Assembly (NCBI GenBank): GCA_039704465.1
Contig: JASFAU010000007.1
Coordinates: forward strand, 434,001-498,000
Source of the DNA: Plasmodiophora brassicae
Lineage: Eukaryota > Endomyxa > Phytomyxea > Plasmodiophorida > Plasmodiophoridae
Length of the DNA stretch: 64,000 bases
Direction: 5' to 3'
Both the position numbers and the translations under genes were made by a program. Below, one piece after another: positions 53,753-64,000 of the stretch. Positions within the stretch are counted from its first letter, which is position 1. Each line of letters starts with the position of its first letter. Under the pieces are notes generated by a model, which saw nothing but the letters and a program-made list of their open reading frames with translations, searched no databases and was not told the origin of the DNA.

Positions 53753-54535
53753 TCAGACGAAGATCCGTTCGATGGTGTCGACCGGTGTCCTGCATAGTGG
53801 GCACGAATACGACTGGGCGAGGCGAGTCGGTTTCAGAAGGCAGTCGAACGCGCAGGCGACGCAGGCGACCAGGTGCATGCAGGGCCGATACACAATGCAC
53901 CGATTGTCGTCCATGCAGATCAGGCAATGCAGGCTGGAAGCGGATGCACGCGATCGGGACCCGCTCACCTCAACGATGCGTTCGTACTGCTCGACCAAGG
54001 ATGCCGGCGGCGGGATCGACGCCTCCCGTCGCTCTTCGCACGACAGGTCGTGCCACATCAGGTACGTCTGCGTCGAGAACGTTTCGCCACACGTCTCGCA
54101 TCTAAACATATCATCAGACGCGTACGCCTCGCTTGTGATCTCGTCGTCATCATCATCATCATCGTCGTCGTCGTCGTCGTCATTGTCGTCGTCGTAATCC
54201 ATATCCGTATCGCCACCGACCGGCCAGACATCTGTCGGCAACGGGTCGCCAGCATCGACGATATCGACGATCATGTCCGGTTCATCGACGCGATGGGCGC
54301 AGGTCGTCCACTCGTCACAAATGTCGCACTGGAAGGCGCTGCCGGCGGACAGCTGATGCTCGGCGAGGTCGTCGGGCGACAGGAACCGCCACCCGCAGTG
54401 CAGGCAGACGTTCGCGCCATCGCCCACACCGCTGTCCCAGACATGTGCGGGCGACCAGGTCAGGTGCCGCTGCAAGGCCTGCGACGACCAGAAATCCAGA
54501 TAGCACACGTCGCACTGGTACGGCCTGGACGCCAT
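53753..54535 (-). CDS. C2H2 zinc-finger and RING protein, putative E3 ubiquitin ligase
   Basis: Intronless. From MASRPYQCDVCYLDFWSSQA come C2H2 fingers (YQCDVC...H, NVCLHCGWRFLSPDDLAEH, MFRCETCGETFSTQTYLMWH), an uninterrupted acidic run of Asp around 54140-54205, and a C-terminal RING finger (CLICMDDNRCIVYRPCMH, ACVACAFDC, SCPLCRTPVDTIERIFV) of the C-terminal type found in MEX3/IAP-like ligases. An upstream in-frame ATG at 54622 would overlap the RPP30 stop by 11 nt, so the ATG at 54535 is preferred. A truncated copy of the last exon lies at 52070..52143. Confidence 0.75.
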   Translation of the reverse strand: MASRPYQCDVCYLDFWSSQALQRHLTWSPAHVWDSGVGDGANVCLHCGWRFLSPDDLAEHQLSAGSAFQCDICDEWTTCAHRVDEPDMIVDIVDAGDPLPTDVWPVGGDTDMDYDDDNDDDDDDDDDDDDDEITSEAYASDDMFRCETCGETFSTQTYLMWHDLSCEERREASIPPPASLVEQYERIVEVSGSRSRASASSLHCLICMDDNRCIVYRPCMHLVACVACAFDCLLKPTRLAQSYSCPLCRTPVDTIERIFV

Positions 54536-54611
54536 GGCCGATGCGCTGCCGATGGGTGGTGGACCCAATTCATTGGTTACCGCGCGGAGTCGCTGCCCAC
54601 CAGTCATGTAT

Positions 54612-55466
54612 CTACCATTCATTGGAGCATCCAGGCGTCCTTCTCCGGGTCCAGCGACGACAGCTCCACAGCGCGGCAGACGCCCTGACAGGGGGTGGTG
54701 TGTGTTCAGTACCGGGGTCGGGAGTGGCCACAGACCGACGCGCTAATACTACCTGGGCGGTGCGTCGAAGCTGGCCTCGTTCCAGGACGCTGATGGCGTT
54801 CGTGGACAGCGCGGCTCGGGCCTGGGCGTGGCTGAGGCCGAACAGGGCGCCGAGGTTCATGATGTCGTATGGGCTACGTACGTGGAGGGCGCCGATGACC
54901 TGCGACGTGAGGATAATGTTGCGGCCCTTGGTGACGCGAACGACGTTCATCATATTAGACATGAGTTGCCGTCGGGATGCCGGGTCGGCGATCAGGCCGC
55001 CGTAGCATAGCTCGAAGAAGACACCGCGTTGGGTAGCGGCGTGGACCGTCGGGAATTTGATGGGGAACGGTAGGCGCTCGGACAGGTCCAGCGCGATGAT
55101 GTCACAGTCGAGCGACATGCAGCACTGCTGGAACAGCTTGTCCGTTGTCGGGCGGAACGCGACGATATCGTACGACTTCAGGAAATGGTTCCCGGACGAC
55201 AGCGACGATATCTGGTTGCTATCGCTGAGCACCACCGTTAACCGCGTCTTCTGCTTTAACGTTCCGGCGACGGCAACCGGCTTGATCTGGCACGCCGCAG
55301 TGACCTTCCCAGACACGATCTCGTTAACGGCAACGCCATCGAACCCCACTGCACGCACGTTGTCATCGACAAAGTAATGCACGTACAGACCGGATGTCTT
55401 ACGCCGTCGGGCGGTGTCGGCGATGGCGCCGGCAACTGGAGCGGGAACGTTCAGGTCCCAGAACAT
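54612..55466 (-). CDS. RPP30: RNase P/MRP subunit p30
   Basis: Intronless, 284 residues. Matches the Rpp30/Rpp1 TIM-barrel-like protein of RNase P and MRP, which process tRNA and rRNA precursors in the nucleus. Starts MFWDLNVPAPV; contains RLTVVLSDSNQISSLSSGNH, SYDIVAFRPTTDKLFQQCC, CDIIALDLSERLPFPIKF, AATQRGVFFELCYGG, NMMNVVRVTKGRNIILTSQ and SPYDIMNLGALFGLSHAQA, the family's typical ending. An Arg-rich tail of about 60 residues extends past the domain. The frame is open upstream to 55829 antisense to the next gene, which I discount. Confidence 0.85.
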   Translation of the reverse strand: MFWDLNVPAPVAGAIADTARRRKTSGLYVHYFVDDNVRAVGFDGVAVNEIVSGKVTAACQIKPVAVAGTLKQKTRLTVVLSDSNQISSLSSGNHFLKSYDIVAFRPTTDKLFQQCCMSLDCDIIALDLSERLPFPIKFPTVHAATQRGVFFELCYGGLIADPASRRQLMSNMMNVVRVTKGRNIILTSQVIGALHVRSPYDIMNLGALFGLSHAQARAALSTNAISVLERGQLRRTAQVVLARRSVATPDPGTEHTPPPVRASAALWSCRRWTRRRTPGCSNEW

Positions 55467-55511
55467 TGCCGCCACGGAGTGTCTCGGTGCCCGGAACCGT
55501 AAAGTGACCTT

Positions 55512-56488
55512 ATGACGGGCGACATTGTCGTCCTGGATCACGGCGCGCTGCTCGACGGGCGCCTGCGGAATACAGCGTTGGTCGTCGTGAACAATTTCGA
55601 CGAGCGCAGGTCTGTGGACCTGCTGGTGCGCCTGTGGAGGTCGGCGTCCGTCGTGGTTCTTGCGGATGGTGCATGTAACAAGGTGGCGGACATGTTCAAT
55701 GCGCTGGGGATCATTGATGACCTGGTCCCGCATGCCATCTGTGGGGACCTGGATTCGGCCGATCCGGACATCCTGTCGATATACAAGGCCAAAGGCGTGC
55801 CTGTGATCTCTGCTCCGTCGCAGGACCATACCGACCTGTCGAAATGCCTGCGGGTTCTGGCATTATGGCAGCCGTCGAAGCAGATGGAGTGCTTCCCTGA
55901 ACGCCAGATTCTGAACTTAGGTAAGTTGGCATTTTGAAGGAGCGGCATCATTCTGTGCGACGATTGCCGTCTTGTTAGAACGGAGCGATCAGTTGCCACT
56001 ACATGTTACCATCTTTGGGGCCTTTGGTGGTCGCTTTGACCATGAGATGAGCTCCATCAATGCATTGTACATGTTCCGGAAATGGTTCGCGTCACTGACG
56101 CTGCTGTCGAGCACGACTCTAGCCTGCCTTATTCAGCCCGAATCCGCGGTTTCCATTGTAAACCATCGGCCCCATGATTTATGTTGTCCTGAAGCACCTT
56201 TGCCACCGCAGGAATGCCATCCGAAACGGTCAGGACCGACATGCGGCCTCATCCCAATAGGTTGTGCTGTCGAATCAGTTACCACTTCAGGTTTCGCTAG
56301 GATACGGGGCTGCGATGCCACATCTTTGCTGACTTCCATGCATTCTAGGCTTGCAGTGGAACCTTTCCGCACACCGCCTGGAGTTCGGCCACCTGGTGTC
56401 CACCAGCAACGCTGTAGTGTCCTCCACAGTCACGATCCGATGCTCGGCTCCCGTACTCTGGACAGTCGAGATTAACAGTTCCACATAA
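55512..56488 (+). CDS. TPK1: Thiamin pyrophosphokinase
   Basis: Transfers pyrophosphate from ATP to thiamin. Exon 1 gives ASVVVLADGACNKVADMF, ICGDLDSADPDILS and QDHTDLSKCLRVL, the active-site signatures (GDLDS and QDHTD). An intron after ILNL joins in phase to ERSDQLPLHVTIFGAFGGRF with DHEMSSINALY. Later exons give TCGLIPIGCAVESVTTSGF and, after an intron, LQWNLSAHRLEFGHLVSTSN and APVLWTVEIN, ending at 56488. These match the TPK fold from start to end. The start at 55512 lies only 45 nt from the RPP30 start on the opposite strand, so the two genes share a bidirectional promoter. Confidence 0.87.
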
Positions 56489-56748
56489 ACGTTTCTGTCT
56501 GTTTATAAACCTTTCCGTCCGTTTATCAATGATCAAGCAGCTGCTAACCAATGTGGGGCAGAGCGCTTATGCGCGGCAGGGCCGTCTACCTACCTACGTA
56601 GCTCCGGTGCCCACCCGGCCAGCGCGGGGCCATCGGGTGTTACGCCGACACGACCGTAACGTCAAGGCTCCGTGGATTCGCGGGTGACCCTCTTTCCATG
56701 ACAGCAGGCGCGTTGTGAGTTGTGACCAACGCACGTGACCGAGGAGCA
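56489..56748. other. Tandem intergenic spacer
   Basis: About 260 bp between TPK and the ULK4-like gene. Contains a short direct repeat (GTTTATAAACCT / GTTTATCAATG near 56505-56530) and presumably the downstream promoter. Confidence 0.3.
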
Positions 56749-59700
56749 ATGGCAAGCTCCGCGTCGCAATCGCTGTCGGATTATGAGATCTACGAGGAGA
56801 TCGGGCGCGGCCGGCACTCGACTGTGTACCGGGGGCGGAAGCATTTCACATTGGATTTCGTCGCCGTCAAGAGCATCGACCGCGAGCACAGCCAGCGAAT
56901 CAAGTACCAGGTGTCGATACTGAAGCAGATGTCGCACGAAAATATCATGAAGTTCTTCACGTGGTACCAGACGCCCAATAACATTTGGGTGTGTATGGAG
57001 TATTGCGTTGGAGGTAAGTCCCGTGCGTGATCTCATCTCAGAGGCAGCGGTTGATCGGTTGGGTACTGGATCCCAGGGAGCCTTGCCAATCTTCTCAAGC
57101 AGGACAGACAACTTCCGGAACCGTGCTTGCGCCTGTTCGCAAAGGATATCGCTTGTGGCTTACAGTGAGTCGATATCAGCGCCAGTCGCTAGTGCAACGC
57201 TGATATGATAGCAGATATGTACATTCGAAGCAGATTGTTTACTGCGACTTGAAGCCGTCAAACATCCTGCTGACGGAATTCGCTGTGCTGAAACTGTGCG
57301 ACTTTGGCCTGGCTCGCAATCTCAAGGACGGTCCATCAGACGAAAATGTAGAGTTCGCATCCTCAGTTGTTCTGGAGTTAACAAACATGGCCCTGGCGTC
57401 AGGTACCCAGATCCAAACGAGGAACTCCTCATTACATGAGCCCGGAACAGTTCAACTCCAAGGCAGTGTTCTCAGTTGCAAGCGACATCTGGTCAGGCAT
57501 TTGTCGCAGTTGAACCGGCCATGCTTGCAGCCACTGACGAAGCAACAGGTCATTCGGATGCCTTCTTTATGAGATGGCCTGTGGACAGGTGCCATTTCCA
57601 CAGTGGCCAATGCGAGAGCTCGTGAAAGAAATACGGAATTCGGCCCCGCCCCAAATGCCCAGTCATGTATCCCCTGAGTTTGTCGACTTGGTCACAAGGT
57701 GTTTGCAGAAGTCGGTTTCAAAACGAATCAGTATGACACCATCCAGTCGGATCGGGGCCTCCTGTCTTATTGTCCTTTCATAGCATGGCCGGAAATATGC
57801 TCTCACCCATTCTGGGAGTCACCGCTTCCTCTCCTCATCGAACACAAGCGGGAATCATTGGCTCCCTTGGCCTTGTCTGACGTTTCGTCAATCCATAACA
57901 CCCCAACACAGGCCGTGTCAGCCGGGAATGACCGCGACGAGGAACGCACGAATGCGGAGCTCAACTCTACCTCTAACGTAACGTCTGTTTGAACGTTAAC
58001 GCTTATGTCGTAACATTGCGCTTCAGAGCCTGGATTCCGATCAAGAGCATTCAAATCCCAAGACCGAGGACGACGAGGTGGCCAGGCACCGCCTCCTTTT
58101 CTCACCGACTGCTTACCACTGGAACATTCAGGACGATGATGTGGATACCGAAGATGACGAATTACTCCAAACATTGCGGCCGTCGTCTACCAGTAACGGT
58201 TCAGTTGTGATCGGAGGCGATGCAGAACAACGGCCGGCTGTAGCGGCACCCGGAACGAACCGTTGGCCAAATGCTAGCGTCCCTTACGCCCCACTAACCG
58301 GTTGGCTCTTCCAGGGCGTCAGACGATCAGCGTTTTACCTCTTGCTGAGAAGCCCCTCACAGTTGGGGACCTTATGGAACACGAATGCGACGTTATGGTC
58401 CGCCCGCTAGTTGGAAACACAAGAATCGAAAAGGTAGTCCTTCTCACCGCCGTACATAGACAGCACCGCTTACGCATTTGCACAGATGCCTTCCATGGTG
58501 TTCGTTGCAACAACCCTGCCCTTTGCTGCTCTGGATATCGAGAGCATTCTGTCACTGCAGCATACAGATTTGGAGCGGTGGCTGAGTGTCACGCTATTCG
58601 GCCTTGTTCGGATTCTAACTGTCAGGTAGATTCCTCAAGGACGTCTATCGAGCTCTTGATCGCAAAGGAACCAATAGTGCTGAGCGTCTCAACGTCCTAA
58701 AGGTAGACACTGAAGTAGTATTGTCGCACGGGAAAGGTTGGCTGACCCCTGCGCAGTACTTTATCCCATTATGCACAAACACCGGATTTGCAAATTGTGT
58801 CATCAACAGTGGCATTATGTCCATGCTTATCCAGCAGGCGGGGAATGAACCTCAACCTGAGCTCAAAATGTACTTCATCCATGCAATGGGAACCTTGATC
58901 CGGTATGCATCCTACATCGGAGCGCATCTTGCTTCTGCGAGCATATTTGAGGTACTCGCAAACCTCAGTCGTTCTCCTAACGCCAAGGTAATACTTTCAA
59001 CCCTTGCAACCAGGAACTACTCAGGGTCTTGCACTAGATTCGACGACACGCTGTCGCCACGTTAGGCGAACTTCTGTTTTACGTTGCGACTCAGGAACCG
59101 AACGCTCAGGTCAACGCGCCGGGTGCCCCTTCATCTGACGTGGCTCCACGAAGAGACGAAAACAATAACTGGGCCATCCCAGCCTGCGCCATTGGCACTG
59201 TTATCCGCGGCCTACGCGCCGGTGAAGATAACGTTGTTCGGCACTACGCTGCCAAGACAATCGAGAACGTCGCCGCCCAAAGTCCAGGGTAACGATCGTC
59301 ATAATGGGTAGCATAACGCGTGCAATCTGATCAATTCTCAGGTCTGCGATTGAGTGGTTCGCGACCCCAGAGATTGTCCTTGCTCTTGTACAAATCTTCC
59401 AGTCGACTACACATAAGGCGCTTCGAGTTACAAGCGCCGCTGCGTTATCGCAGCTTCTACGTCGAAGTTCGACGACCCTGTTCAAACGCGTTCTGCCAAG
59501 GTCCCAATATTTGTCATCGTTATCAAACACGTAACGGACTATCATTCTAACGCCGCCTGCTAAGATTCGGATGGCTGTTCCTAATTGGCGGGCTGGAAAT
59601 CGATTCCGCAAAGTGCCAGCAGGCTTTCTTCAACATGCTGCTGAGTGCAATCGCAAACGAGATCGCCCCATTGGATTTTGATCCCATCATCCTCATCGAA

Positions 59701-61730
59701 TACTCGATCCACATCATCGAGAATGCGACATCTCTGATCCGCGCGAAAGCTCTGTTAACGCTTGCACTCATCTTTACGAAGCACGTCGACCATTTCGCCT
59801 ACTTGCGGTTCGCGTTCTCGCATAAGCTCAACAACGCACTGGAGCGCACGGCAAAGGATAAGGTGTGCCGACACGAATCCTTATCGTAATTATGCGATAA
59901 CGGTTTGGATTTAGGACGATTACGTGCAGAAGGCTGCGGCGTTTCTCGTACAATCAGTAACCGCCGCCGTCCAGTCGCTTATTGAAGCTGTTGCTACCGC
60001 TTGTCTCTCTTCTGACATAAGCTCTGCGCTGACCCCCAAACAAATCGTTGCGTTCCCAGTCATCCTGAGTTGCGCAACAAGTCCTCACCTGAAGCACGCC
60101 GCCATCACAGCCCAGTCTGTCCAGTGGTAATATGGTACCAGTCATATGGGCTCGTCTGGGTGCATTAACGTTTTGCCAGGCTGTCTCGTCTGATTACGAA
60201 TCGAAGTGCTCCGGGCAAAGCAGCGTCGCCCATCTCCATAAGTGACGTGCTCTGCATTGTGGACGCACTTGCGTCCGATACCGATCTTCTAACATCTGGT
60301 GGGTCTGAATGCCTTGACATGGCGCGCAACGTTCTTACTGTATCGAAAAGGTGCAATTCCTGGCCGCATCGTCCAGCATCTGCTGCCGAGCTTGATTTCT
60401 CTCATTCGGCCAAAGATTGGCGTATCAAACCCCGAGTTGTCCTCCGAAGAGAATTTCTCTGACGGGACTCGGTTCTTCTGCATCAAGCTCATCACAGATG
60501 TGGGCCTTCTCGCCAATCTCTTTGGTGTACAATTTACGCTCTTTCCAGATCCTTTCCACGCTGCTTCCCAGTCTTTATGACCGCGGCCACCTTCTAAACC
60601 AGATGCGTTCCTCGACAACGTCGGCATTACATAGCCTGATGATGAAAGGTTCTTACCAGAACCTAGATTTTATCTGCTACCGGCTAATTTCTGTTGTAGA
60701 AATTCTTCCTCTCATACCCGGAATCTTGAACGAGAAAGACCCTATTCCCCAGTATGGGTTCTTCTCTTCGCCGCAAGGGCCACCGGCGCTTACTGCATGA
60801 ACTGTCGATAGATACGGAATCCGGTTGCTCAGCGTTATGGTCGATGCAAATTTGGATCTCGTTTCTTCCCTGGAGTCTATCGGAATCCTTCCCCTGTTCA
60901 TTGACCTTCTGTCGGACCGTGAACAGGTTACTCTCGGCAACGTGAAGGTACGTGTTCTAACATGTTTGCCTGTTGTCAGCGACAGCATTGAAATGGTCTG
61001 CTTCCCAAACAGATTGTGAGTGCCATCGTCAGGTCCGGCCATGTGGATCTTTCCTGGCTGTACGGGCTGGACCTTGTTCCGAAGCTCAATTCTGTCCTGT
61101 CGTATTCGTTCGGCAGGTCGGCTGATTTGCTTTCGGATCCAGTTCTGGACATCATCCTACACCTTCTCCAACATGAACCTCGAAATGAATCGATAGAGGT
61201 CAGCCGATATGCATCATAACAAGCCAGCTTCGTGTGATGATCCCGATCAGGCGCTTCTTGATAACGCGGAGTTCCTGTTATCGTTAATGCTGTCGAACGA
61301 TGCTATACTCTGTGAAAAGGCAACGACGTGTGTCCAGTACCTAGTTCAACGATACCCCGAAGCACATTTCATTGTCAGTTTGCTCACGCTAGTCTTTCCG
61401 TTGTACGTTGACGAGTGCACTCTAGCTCTGGTCATCAACCATGGCGCTGTCGTCACTGGGGAACGCTCTTGCGAATCCTCGATCAACGCCTGGAGCAATT
61501 GCGTCCATCCTCCAAACAGGTATCTGAGACCTGCCGTCAAACAGCCACCCATCCCTGATCTACTCACAGTTTCCTGCCTGGCAATATCGGGTGACACTCG
61601 CGTCGCCGCCTCGCTCAGGTCGCACCGAGCGAGCGACCTTCACCGCTCTCTCAGAAGCGTCCAAGACCGACCTGACCTCGACCGTGACGTCGCCAGGATG
61701 GCGCGTGATCTCCTGGAATCCATAAAGTGA
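56749..61730 (+). CDS. ULK4/RUNKEL-like kinase with armadillo-type repeats
   Basis: A large, many-exon gene. N-terminal kinase: [55 protein letters not shown] with CMEYCVGG; then, over introns, [19 protein letters not shown] with [31 protein letters not shown] and [18 protein letters not shown]. The rest is about 900 residues of helical repeats with ARM/HEAT character ([40 protein letters not shown]), ending LESIK at 61730. This order is that of ULK4 in animals and RUNKEL in plants, which act with Fused-type kinesin in cilia or cytokinesis. The HRD of the catalytic loop is YCD, but VAVK, DLKPSN and DFG are intact, so activity is possible. Introns about 40-60 nt; not all placed. Confidence 0.75.
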
Positions 61731-62036
61731 CCTCTGGCATGCGTCCGTGTAATGGCACATTCAGCATGCGCGATTGTGCACGGCAGAGCTCGCAGACAGG
61801 ATAGCGATAGCAGCGTTGCGGACGAGGCCATGCTGAGAGAAGGCCTGATGCAATAGGTATGTAGGTCTGCCGCCCCGATTAATCCGAACGATCAGTCCGG
61901 TCCAAATCGCGGGTTGTTGCCCTACGTGTGTACGGCGTGCGTGGCGGCGTTCGCCGTTGGGCGGCGGCCAACATTCCGGCCAAACCTAAATTCGGGACCC
62001 AGTGCACTTCGTGGCGGCTTGGGCGCATTCGCTGCG

Positions 62037-62702
62037 ATGACCGGGCGAGCGGCGGCCGTCGTGCCCGCGTCGTTGTCGAGCAACTGCAACAGTCCGTCGT
62101 CGAGCGACGTCGATGACGTGGCCATTACGGTGTTCGACGAGACCGACGGCCCGTCGTCCGATGACACGCTGGGCGGGCAGCGTAACCCGCGAACGAAACC
62201 GTGGATCCATCTGGTTCGCGTCAGCGGGTACATCATGTCCTGTCTGTTCGTTGTCCTGTGGGTCGGCATGGGGTACACGGCGTTCGCCAGGAAATCGGGT
62301 GAGATCATCCAGGCGCTGAAACGCTCCAACGAGGAGATCGCATTCACGATCGCGTTCGCTGTTGTTGGCACTGTCTCGACGAGCCTGCCTCTAAGCGCCG
62401 TGTTCGTCAACGTCAAGTACGCGCAGGCGGACTCATACAAGAAGGTCCTGCGGCTGCGGCTGGCGTCCATCGCGTTCCTCGTCATCTGCCTGCTGATGGC
62501 GCTGAACTCGTACCAGATGACGGTTCGTGGCACCGACTACGAGCGTCTCGTTGCCACCGTCATCATGGTCGCGTCGCTGGTCGTCATCATCGCCATTAAC
62601 GTCGGCCTGGTCGTGTTCGGGGACATCCGGATCCCAGAGTCGGTCCTGGACGACACCTTCGAAGAGGAGCGTAAACAGAGGCGCCGGCGCTACACGATCT
62701 AA
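62037..62702 (+). CDS. Four-helix membrane protein, unknown
   Basis: Intronless, 221 residues from the ATG at 62037 (MTGRAAAVVPASLSS). A Ser/Asp-rich N-terminus precedes four hydrophobic helices: YIMSCLFVVLWVGMGYTAFA, IAFTIAFAVVGTVSTSLPLS, LASIAFLVICLLMALNSY and VATVIMVASLVVIIAINVGL, then an acidic and Arg-rich tail (EEERKQRRRR). The frame is open upstream to 61914. No family recognised. Confidence 0.6.
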   Translation: MTGRAAAVVPASLSSNCNSPSSSDVDDVAITVFDETDGPSSDDTLGGQRNPRTKPWIHLVRVSGYIMSCLFVVLWVGMGYTAFARKSGEIIQALKRSNEEIAFTIAFAVVGTVSTSLPLSAVFVNVKYAQADSYKKVLRLRLASIAFLVICLLMALNSYQMTVRGTDYERLVATVIMVASLVVIIAINVGLVVFGDIRIPESVLDDTFEEERKQRRRRYTI

Positions 62703-63713
62703 TCATATGGGCGTACGCGTCGTAGGTAATGTCACGATAAACCTAATAAGGGTAACGAAATGCGCTGGGCTCCGTTGATAATCATTGTCTTCGAATACCT
62801 CCGGCCAACAAGGGAATGGTTCAGACAACGCCTTGGTATCCATCGCCCGGCGGGGGACCATAGACGCCACCATCATCAAACGACGGACCGATATCAACGA
62901 ACTGGGAGGCGACACACGATCAACTCAGCGCAGACGGACACCATGTCGAAGCGGTGATCACCTCTTCCTTGGCGGTCAGGATGCCAAACAGCGATAGCGC
63001 GCTGACGAAGAAGTACGCTGACTCGGAACGTCAAAGGTGGACATGAGGCACTAAACACAGCGTCATTGTTACCGAGACCAAATCCGGAGAGGCCCTTTGA
63101 TCCCCCAGGAGCGGCGGACGCATCCACGAGAGCGATCTGGTTCAGGAAGATGGATATGATAACGAACTGACGCATATAACACGTCAGTCCATGTTGTCGT
63201 GCTGGCGTGGTTCACTCTACCGACCATCGAGAACGCGTGCTCGGTGCCCTTCCGGAACAGAAGGACAAACGTGCCGCCAATGCTACACCAGAACCAAAGG
63301 CCCTTCCATCTACACGGCAAGCAATTGCGACATTGGACGACAACCATGAAGACGGAGCACCACCGTCGTACACGAATGCAAATTTCTCGCCGCCATGGCC
63401 AACGCCGGCGGCGACCACGAAATACATAATGCCCATAGCGAACGCCAGCAGCTGCGTCAGCGTCCAACCTGGGGGGCGTCGACGTAAGCCTCCCCATCGA
63501 CATGCACGCGGCGCACCACATCAACTGCCTACTCAGGGCGGCCAGGGCGCGCTTCTCCTGCAGGATCTCCATGCCCGCGCCCTCCGCTGCCGATCGGTCG
63601 TCGCGTCGCGCCAAACTCCGCTGCCAGGCCTTCGTACCAATGCGCGACCCCAAGACACGGGCGGCGGCGACCCGCAGAGCGCTGTCGACCGCGCGTCGTG
63701 GTGGGCCAGCCAC
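62703..63713 (-). CDS. Putative multi-pass membrane protein, exon structure unresolved
   Basis: Minus-strand exon candidates in order: MEILQEKRALAALSRQLMWC (ATG at 63572, or upstream at 63713); WTLTQLLAFAMGIMYFVVAA with GHGGEKFAFVYD; a hydrophobic exon near 63250-63310; QFVIISIFLNQIALVDASAA; and SAYFFVSALSLFGILTAKEE, followed by an intron-like GT. Several hydrophobic segments suggest a multi-pass protein. I could not settle the joins or the family. Confidence 0.4.
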
Positions 63714-63837
63714 CCTAAGCCCACCACCGTACCTGGTGTACGCAGGCGCCTACCTGCATATGCATTGTGGTATACCCCTGATGAACACACGACGACCCAT
63801 ACAGTTACGATGTGCAATTTAACACGCGGTCACGAGG

Positions 63838-64000
63838 CTACGGGAGCGCTGCGTTCGGGTAGAGCCCGGCGAACTGGTGATGGTCGTACGGCCGGTGGTG
63901 CATGCCGCCTGGGTACGCCGTCGCCGTCGCGTACTGCGCCGGGTACGTCTGCGGGTACGTGTGGTTGTAGGGCGGCGACCAGGGCGTCGACGTGTACGTC
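63838..64000 (-). CDS. C-terminal end of a Tyr/Pro/His-rich protein running off the right edge
   Basis: Minus-strand frame open from the window edge to a TAG at 63840-63838: YTSTPWSPPYNHTYPQTYPA, QYATATAYPGGMHHRPYDHH and QFAGLYPNAALP. The low-complexity Y/P/Q/H composition is typical of disordered C-termini of RNA-binding or transcription proteins. The N-terminal part is outside the window. Confidence 0.5.
   Translation of the reverse strand, partial: TYTSTPWSPPYNHTYPQTYPAQYATATAYPGGMHHRPYDHHQFAGLYPNAALP

Noticed and set aside
54612..55829. N-terminal extension of RPP30 to 55829
   Set aside because: The extra 121 codons are antisense to the start of thiamin pyrophosphokinase and do not resemble the family, which begins at MFWDLNVP.
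1..64000. CRISPR arrays, operons, insertion sequences
   Set aside because: None seen. Spliced genes and eukaryotic protein families throughout make prokaryotic elements unlikely.

Overview
The window is nuclear DNA of a eukaryote with a very compact genome. Neighbouring genes usually sit 50-400 bp apart on both strands. Reading frames are interrupted by short GT-AG introns, mostly 50-60 nt and some only 34-37 nt. The products are eukaryotic: an FMR1/FXR homologue, eIF4E, a Wee1/Myt1 kinase, Sec16, RNase P subunit p30, an ULK4/RUNKEL kinase, COQ8, PPR and FYVE proteins. An FMR1-type protein (Tudor-like region, two KH domains, RG-rich tail) points to the animal side of the opisthokonts. A C2H2 protein in a style typical of fungi and a SAP-like family also seen in fungi-like lineages pull the other way. 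My best reading is a unicellular opisthokont, for example a holozoan protist; the exact lineage is not resolved from sequence alone.

Layout, left to right. 0-10 kb: partial gene, coiled-coil TKL-like kinase, FMR1 homologue, ABHD17-like depalmitoylase, secreted tyrosinase, two membrane proteins, Yae1-domain protein. 10-25 kb: eIF4E, Wee1/Myt1 kinase, AlkZ-like DNA glycosylase, C2H2 protein, large NAD-glutamate dehydrogenase, Aim32/Apd1-like protein, SLC10A7-like carrier, LOTUS-like/CCCH/zinc-knuckle protein. 25-33 kb: a tandem paralogue pair of unknown function, a small type I membrane protein, an NAD+-dependent DNA ligase of bacterial type with an apparent mitochondrial presequence, three tandem His/Asp-rich secreted proteins and a FYVE protein. 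33-48 kb: Sec16, three membrane or secreted proteins, a mitochondrial PPR protein, COQ8, a PHD-C5HCH-ARID protein, a Cys-rich PPxY membrane protein and a fourth, multi-exon His-rich secreted protein. 48-54 kb: a PH/DEP protein, then a duplicated and inverted segment with two pseudogene copies. 54-64 kb: zinc-finger/RING protein, RPP30, thiamin pyrophosphokinase, ULK4/RUNKEL, and membrane proteins at the right edge.

The most notable content is (1) the LigA-type ligase with an R-R-F/S presequence like that of the PPR protein in the same window, implying a horizontally acquired mitochondrial ligase; (2) four His/Asp-rich secreted proteins; (3) an NSD-type PHD-C5HCH module joined to ARID without SET; (4) an RNA-binding-looking LOTUS-like/CCCH/CCHC protein; and (5) a recent inverted duplication with one frameshifted copy. 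Exon borders were read by eye from frames and GT-AG signals. Start codons and first exons are the least certain parts.
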